From the NCBI RefSeq assembly GCF_905212195.1, contig NZ_CAJMDQ010000033.1:1-25254 (forward strand): DNA of 25,254 bases. Direction: 5' to 3'. Made by a program: the position numbers and the translations under genes. Positions 23,041 to 25,254 of this stretch are shown here, piece by piece. The notes beneath the pieces were generated by a model. The model was not told where the DNA came from. It did no database searches and was given only the letters and a program-made list of their open reading frames with translations. Origin of the DNA: an uncultured Anaerotignum sp. (GTDB taxonomy: Bacteria > Bacillota > Clostridia > Lachnospirales > Anaerotignaceae). How positions within the stretch are numbered: the stretch's first letter is position 1; every line of letters begins with the position of its first letter.

Positions 23041-23203
23041 GTGGATTCCTCTTTTCATTTTTTGCGTGATGATAGGTTTTTCCCTATGAGTTTCTTTTTA
23101 TTTTCCTAGTATACAACACATAGGCTCGATGGTACAATAGGGATAACTATGCAGTTGTCTGCAAAAAGAGGGATTATGTGCAGAAGAAAGAAGGAGAATG
23201 TTT
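23041..23203. promoter_or_regulatory. Divergent promoter region of the LysR and siroheme-reductase genes
   Basis: Two short dyads of LysR-site type are present: ATAGG-N6-CCTAT around 23072-23087 and ATAG-GGATAA-CTAT around 23137-23150. A further ATAGG lies at about 23120. For the rightward gene a -10 TACAAT (23133-23138) stands 17 bases after a weak TATACA (23110-23115). The second dyad overlaps the predicted start site. Confidence 0.5.
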
Positions 23204-23995
23204 ATGGCAAAATTGAGTCAGGATGATATCAAGAACGTAAAAGGACAGGGCTTTTTGATTAACAGAGGCACAGAGATGTTTTCTGGCCGTGTATTGCCCG
23301 GCAACGGCGTATTTACCGCAAAAGAAATGATGAAAATTGCGGAATGTGCAGAAAAATTCGGCAACGGCAAAATCACCATGACCAGCCGTCTGGCAGTGGA
23401 ACTGCCCGGCATCCATTTTGATGACATTGAACCCGCTAAGGCTTTTCTGGCAGAAGAAGGTCTGCTGTTCGGCGGCACAGGCGCGAAAATCCGTCCTGTA
23501 GCGGCATGCAAAGGCACCACTTGCGTATACGGCAACTTCGACACACAGGGATTGGCGCAGGAAATCCATGACAAATATTATATTGGCTGGAGAGAAGTGA
23601 AACTGCCTCATAAATTCAAAATCGCAGTAGGCGGCTGCCCCAACAGCTGCATGAAACCCAGCCTGAATGACTTCGGCGTGGAAGGTCACCGCATTCCTCA
23701 GTACGACGTGGAAAAATGCAGAGGCTGCAAAAAATGTATGGTAGAAGTGAACTGTCCCATGAAAGCGGCAAAAGTCGTTGACGGCAAAATGCACATCGAC
23801 CCCAATCTGTGCTCTGCCTGCGGCGTATGCAGCACAGGGAAATGTCCTTTCGGCGCAGTGGCAAAACATGACAAAGAAGTATACAAAATCTTCGTTGGCG
23901 GCACATGGGGCAAAAAGACCCGCATGGGTACAGCCCTGAGCCGTTTTGTGGAAAAAGAAGAAATCTTCCCTCTGCTGGAAAAAACCCTGCTGTTC
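23204..23995 (+). CDS. Siroheme [4Fe-4S] sulfite/nitrite reductase with ferredoxin domain, truncated at the contig join
   Basis: 264 recognisable residues from the ATG at 23204, with AAGGAG at 7 bases; the ATG at 23198 is too close to it. The first ~60 residues form the ferredoxin-like half-domain. The siroheme/4Fe-4S ligands are CKGTTC (C102, C107) and GGCPNSC (C145, C149). Two 4Fe-4S ferredoxin motifs follow: CRGCKKCMVEVNCP (172-185) and CSACGVCSTGKCP (203-215). The return to the reductase fold, KIFVGGTWGKKTRMGTALSRF, comes next. This is the small one-gene type related to AsrC/Fsr-like reductases. After LLEKTLLF (residue 264) the family's ending FRE.G.. is lost and codon use changes. An open frame continues to 25150, but that part is antisense to another gene and is spurious. 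Confidence 0.88.
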
Positions 23996-24010
23996 CGCCA
24001 GCTTGACAAA
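23990..24010. other. Probable chimeric junction between two genomes
   Basis: Left of about 23,996 the rightward reductase gene uses a mixed third-position pattern; right of it only a leftward high-GC gene makes sense. Both genes are cut near their 3' ends, facing each other. No terminator, repeat, IS end or integrase is seen at the join. The short CCGCCAG / CTTGAC stretch could be a chance overlap that misled an assembler. The exact join could lie up to ~24,090. Confidence 0.7.
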
Positions 24011-25057
24011 AAAGCGCTGGAGATCCTCCTCCTTGATGTGGTCAATGCGGCCGATCAGCTTGTCAATGGTGTCTTTTTTCATGGCGGCGGGGCCGTTGCC
24101 GAGCTGGATTTTGTCGACTCCGCCCATGATCCGGAGCGTGCCCGGATACCGGTCGAGCAGTTCGCCCGGATGCGAGCAGCCCATGACCTCGAACGGGAAC
24201 AGGCAGTTGATGCCCCCCTCGATCAGATAGGGCAGGATGGGCCGCACGTCGCCGTCGCAGTCGGTGTACCAGAGATCGATGCCGTAGGCGTCGAGCTTAC
24301 GGCGGATGCGCTTGTAGCGCGGGGTCACCACATCGCGGAAAAAGTCCGGGGGCACGATGGGGCCGTTTTTGAAGCAGATGTCCTCCCACCCCGAGGCGTA
24401 GTCGAAATCGAAGTGCGGCAGCAGCCGGTCGAGGGAATCCTCCACCAGCTGGCAGCAGGTTTCGACCATGTCTTCGACCATATCCGGGTAGTCGTAGACG
24501 GCGTAGGCGAGTCCTTCGAAGGTCAGCATGTCGCGGATTTTGCCGATCATCGAGCCGCAGTCGATGCCGAGCGGATAGTCGCGGTCGGCCGGGTGCTGCC
24601 GCCTGAGGGCTTCGATGTCCGGAATCCGGGACGGATCGTCGCGCCGGAAGCGCTCCTCCTTGCAGCGTTTCCAGTCTTCCGGCGTGACGATGCTCGACTT
24701 CAGGTAGTGCGGAATCGTGTCGTGCCCGTCGGCCGGGACTTCGGCGAGCAGCCCGTCGTGGTTGATCATGATGTTGACGTCGTTTCTGCGTTCGATGATC
24801 TTCGTTTCGAACGGCGGAGACATCCAGGTCCGGCCATAGATGACGGCGATGGGGTCGAAGCTGAAGAAGCGGTCGGCCTCCTCGTTGTTGCGGATATTGT
24901 TTTCGACGAAGAGCGGCCACTCCCTGAAGTTTTCCTCCCAGTAGCCGAACTCCATGTTGAAGCAGCGGTCCACGCTCTGAAAGTGCATCTGGCGGTTGAA
25001 ACGTTCCCGGCCGGTCATGGTGCCGGGCCACGGAGGGAGCAGCGGTTTGGTCGACAT
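24000..25057 (-). CDS. Uroporphyrinogen-decarboxylase-family protein, 3' end missing
   Basis: About 353 residues from the ATG at 25057. This inner ATG is chosen because GGAGGA (25065-25070) is 7 bases from it and only 1 base from the ATG at 25063. Features of the non-heme UroD-like family are TGRERFNRQMHFQSVDRCFNMEFGYWEE, CGSMIGKIRDMLTFEGLAYAVYDYPDMVEDMV, FDYASGWEDICFKNGPIVPPDFFRDVVTPRYKRI, DGDVRPILPYLIEGGINCLFPFEV and IMGGVDK. This group is related to MtaA/MtbA-type methyltransferases and is abundant in Lentisphaerae and other gut glycan degraders. The reaction is unknown. The expected end (GGYIPxxDHxxPPxV..YY) is absent; the frame runs on antisense into the reductase. GC3 is far higher than in the rest of the window. 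Confidence 0.85.
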
Positions 25058-25090
25058 TGTCATTTCCTCCTTGATCGGAACTGTTCGAAT

Positions 25091-25136
25091 TTGAAAATCA
25101 GGGTCAACGGTATTATTATACTCCCGGAACAGGGAG
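25091..25136 (+). promoter_or_regulatory. Promoter region between the UroD-like gene and the terminal partial gene
   Basis: For the rightward gene: -35 TTGAAA (25091-25096), a 17-base spacer, -10 TATTAT (25114-25119), then AGGGAG as ribosome site (25131-25136). On the minus strand TATAAT (25120-25115) can serve the UroD-like gene, so the two promoters overlap. CTCCC / GGGAG arms (25121-25136) form a short dyad. Confidence 0.55.
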
Positions 25137-25142
25137 TTTGGA

Positions 25143-25254
25143 ATGGATAATGATCGCTTTGACCTGTACGATCGTAATGCGGAGACTTCCCGCGTCTCCG
25201 CCTTTACGCCGCGAATCCGGTTCGTGAATTACCGGGGGCTGGCCGGTATGGAGC
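25143..25254 (+). CDS. Start of an unidentified gene (cut by window end)
   Basis: The ATG at 25143 follows AGGGAG by six bases and opens 37 codons to the window end: MDNDRFDLYDRNAETSRVSA, then FTPRIRFVNYRGLAGME. Codon use is as GC-rich as the UroD-like gene. It is divergent from that gene. The layout, and a strand-rich start of the FTPRIRFVNYRGL kind, would suit the sensor domain of an AraC-type regulator, but there is too little sequence to claim it. Confidence 0.5.
   Translation, partial: MDNDRFDLYDRNAETSRVSAFTPRIRFVNYRGLAGME

Noticed and set aside
23174..25150. Apparent giant fusion proteins (650 aa plus strand, 629 aa minus strand) across the end of the window
   Set aside because: Each is half real gene and half antisense of its neighbour; the join at about 23,996 is where the real signal changes strand and base composition.

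Overview
Most of this window (1 to about 23,995) reads as the chromosome of an anaerobic, moderate-GC Firmicute (Clostridia, perhaps Anaerotignum- or Lachnospiraceae-like). The evidence is strong AGGAGG-type ribosome sites, TTGACA/TATAAT promoters, T-tailed hairpin terminators, an acyl-CoA dehydrogenase/Etf operon, sigma-54 activators, and a siroheme reductase with built-in ferredoxin clusters. The taxonomic label is inference from gene content. The last ~1.26 kb (about 24,000-25,254) has much higher third-position GC. It carries a uroporphyrinogen-decarboxylase-like gene and the start of a divergent gene. Two genes are cut at the join with no mobile element present, so I read the join as a probable assembly chimera; the foreign part may come from a Lentisphaeria-like genome (inference).

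Layout. 1-2,458 (minus): acyl-CoA dehydrogenase, etfB and etfA (etfA cut by the window edge), preceded by a full-consensus sigma-54 promoter. 2,668-4,119 (plus): the divergent PAS-AAA+ sigma-54 activator that probably drives them. 4,167-5,917: an AraC/GyrI-type regulator and a YgjP-type metallopeptidase. 5,995-6,068: initiator tRNA-fMet, followed by ~480 bp of repeats derived from the tRNA 3' end and its terminator, then a CatA-like acetyltransferase. 7,390-8,960 (minus): patatin-like lipase and metallo-beta-lactamase-fold hydrolase, translationally coupled. 9,061-13,778 (minus): a marR, membrane-fusion lipoprotein and RND-pump operon. 14,051-15,727 (minus): a secreted stalk-domain protein and a C_GCAxxG_C_C redox protein. 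16,121-20,766 (plus): a second PAS-AAA+-Fis sigma-54 activator, a terminator, a second sigma-54 promoter, then an amidohydrolase and an APC permease. 20,966-21,904: PfkB sugar/nucleoside kinase. 21,950-23,040 (minus): LysR regulator and a small DUF4177-like protein. 23,204 onward: siroheme reductase, truncated at the join.

The main theme is two complete sigma-54 control modules. Each has an activator gene, its own candidate binding motif (TTCTAAC/GTTAGAA in the first; TGACA-TGTCA in the second), a -24/-12 promoter and a catabolic operon. In the second module a copy of the motif also sits at the predicted start site of the activator's own sigma-A promoter, which suggests autoregulation. The other points worth attention are the tRNA-fMet 3'-end repeats, a stack of three hairpins between etfB and etfA, a 35-bp repeat shared by two distant intergenic regions, and the chimeric end.
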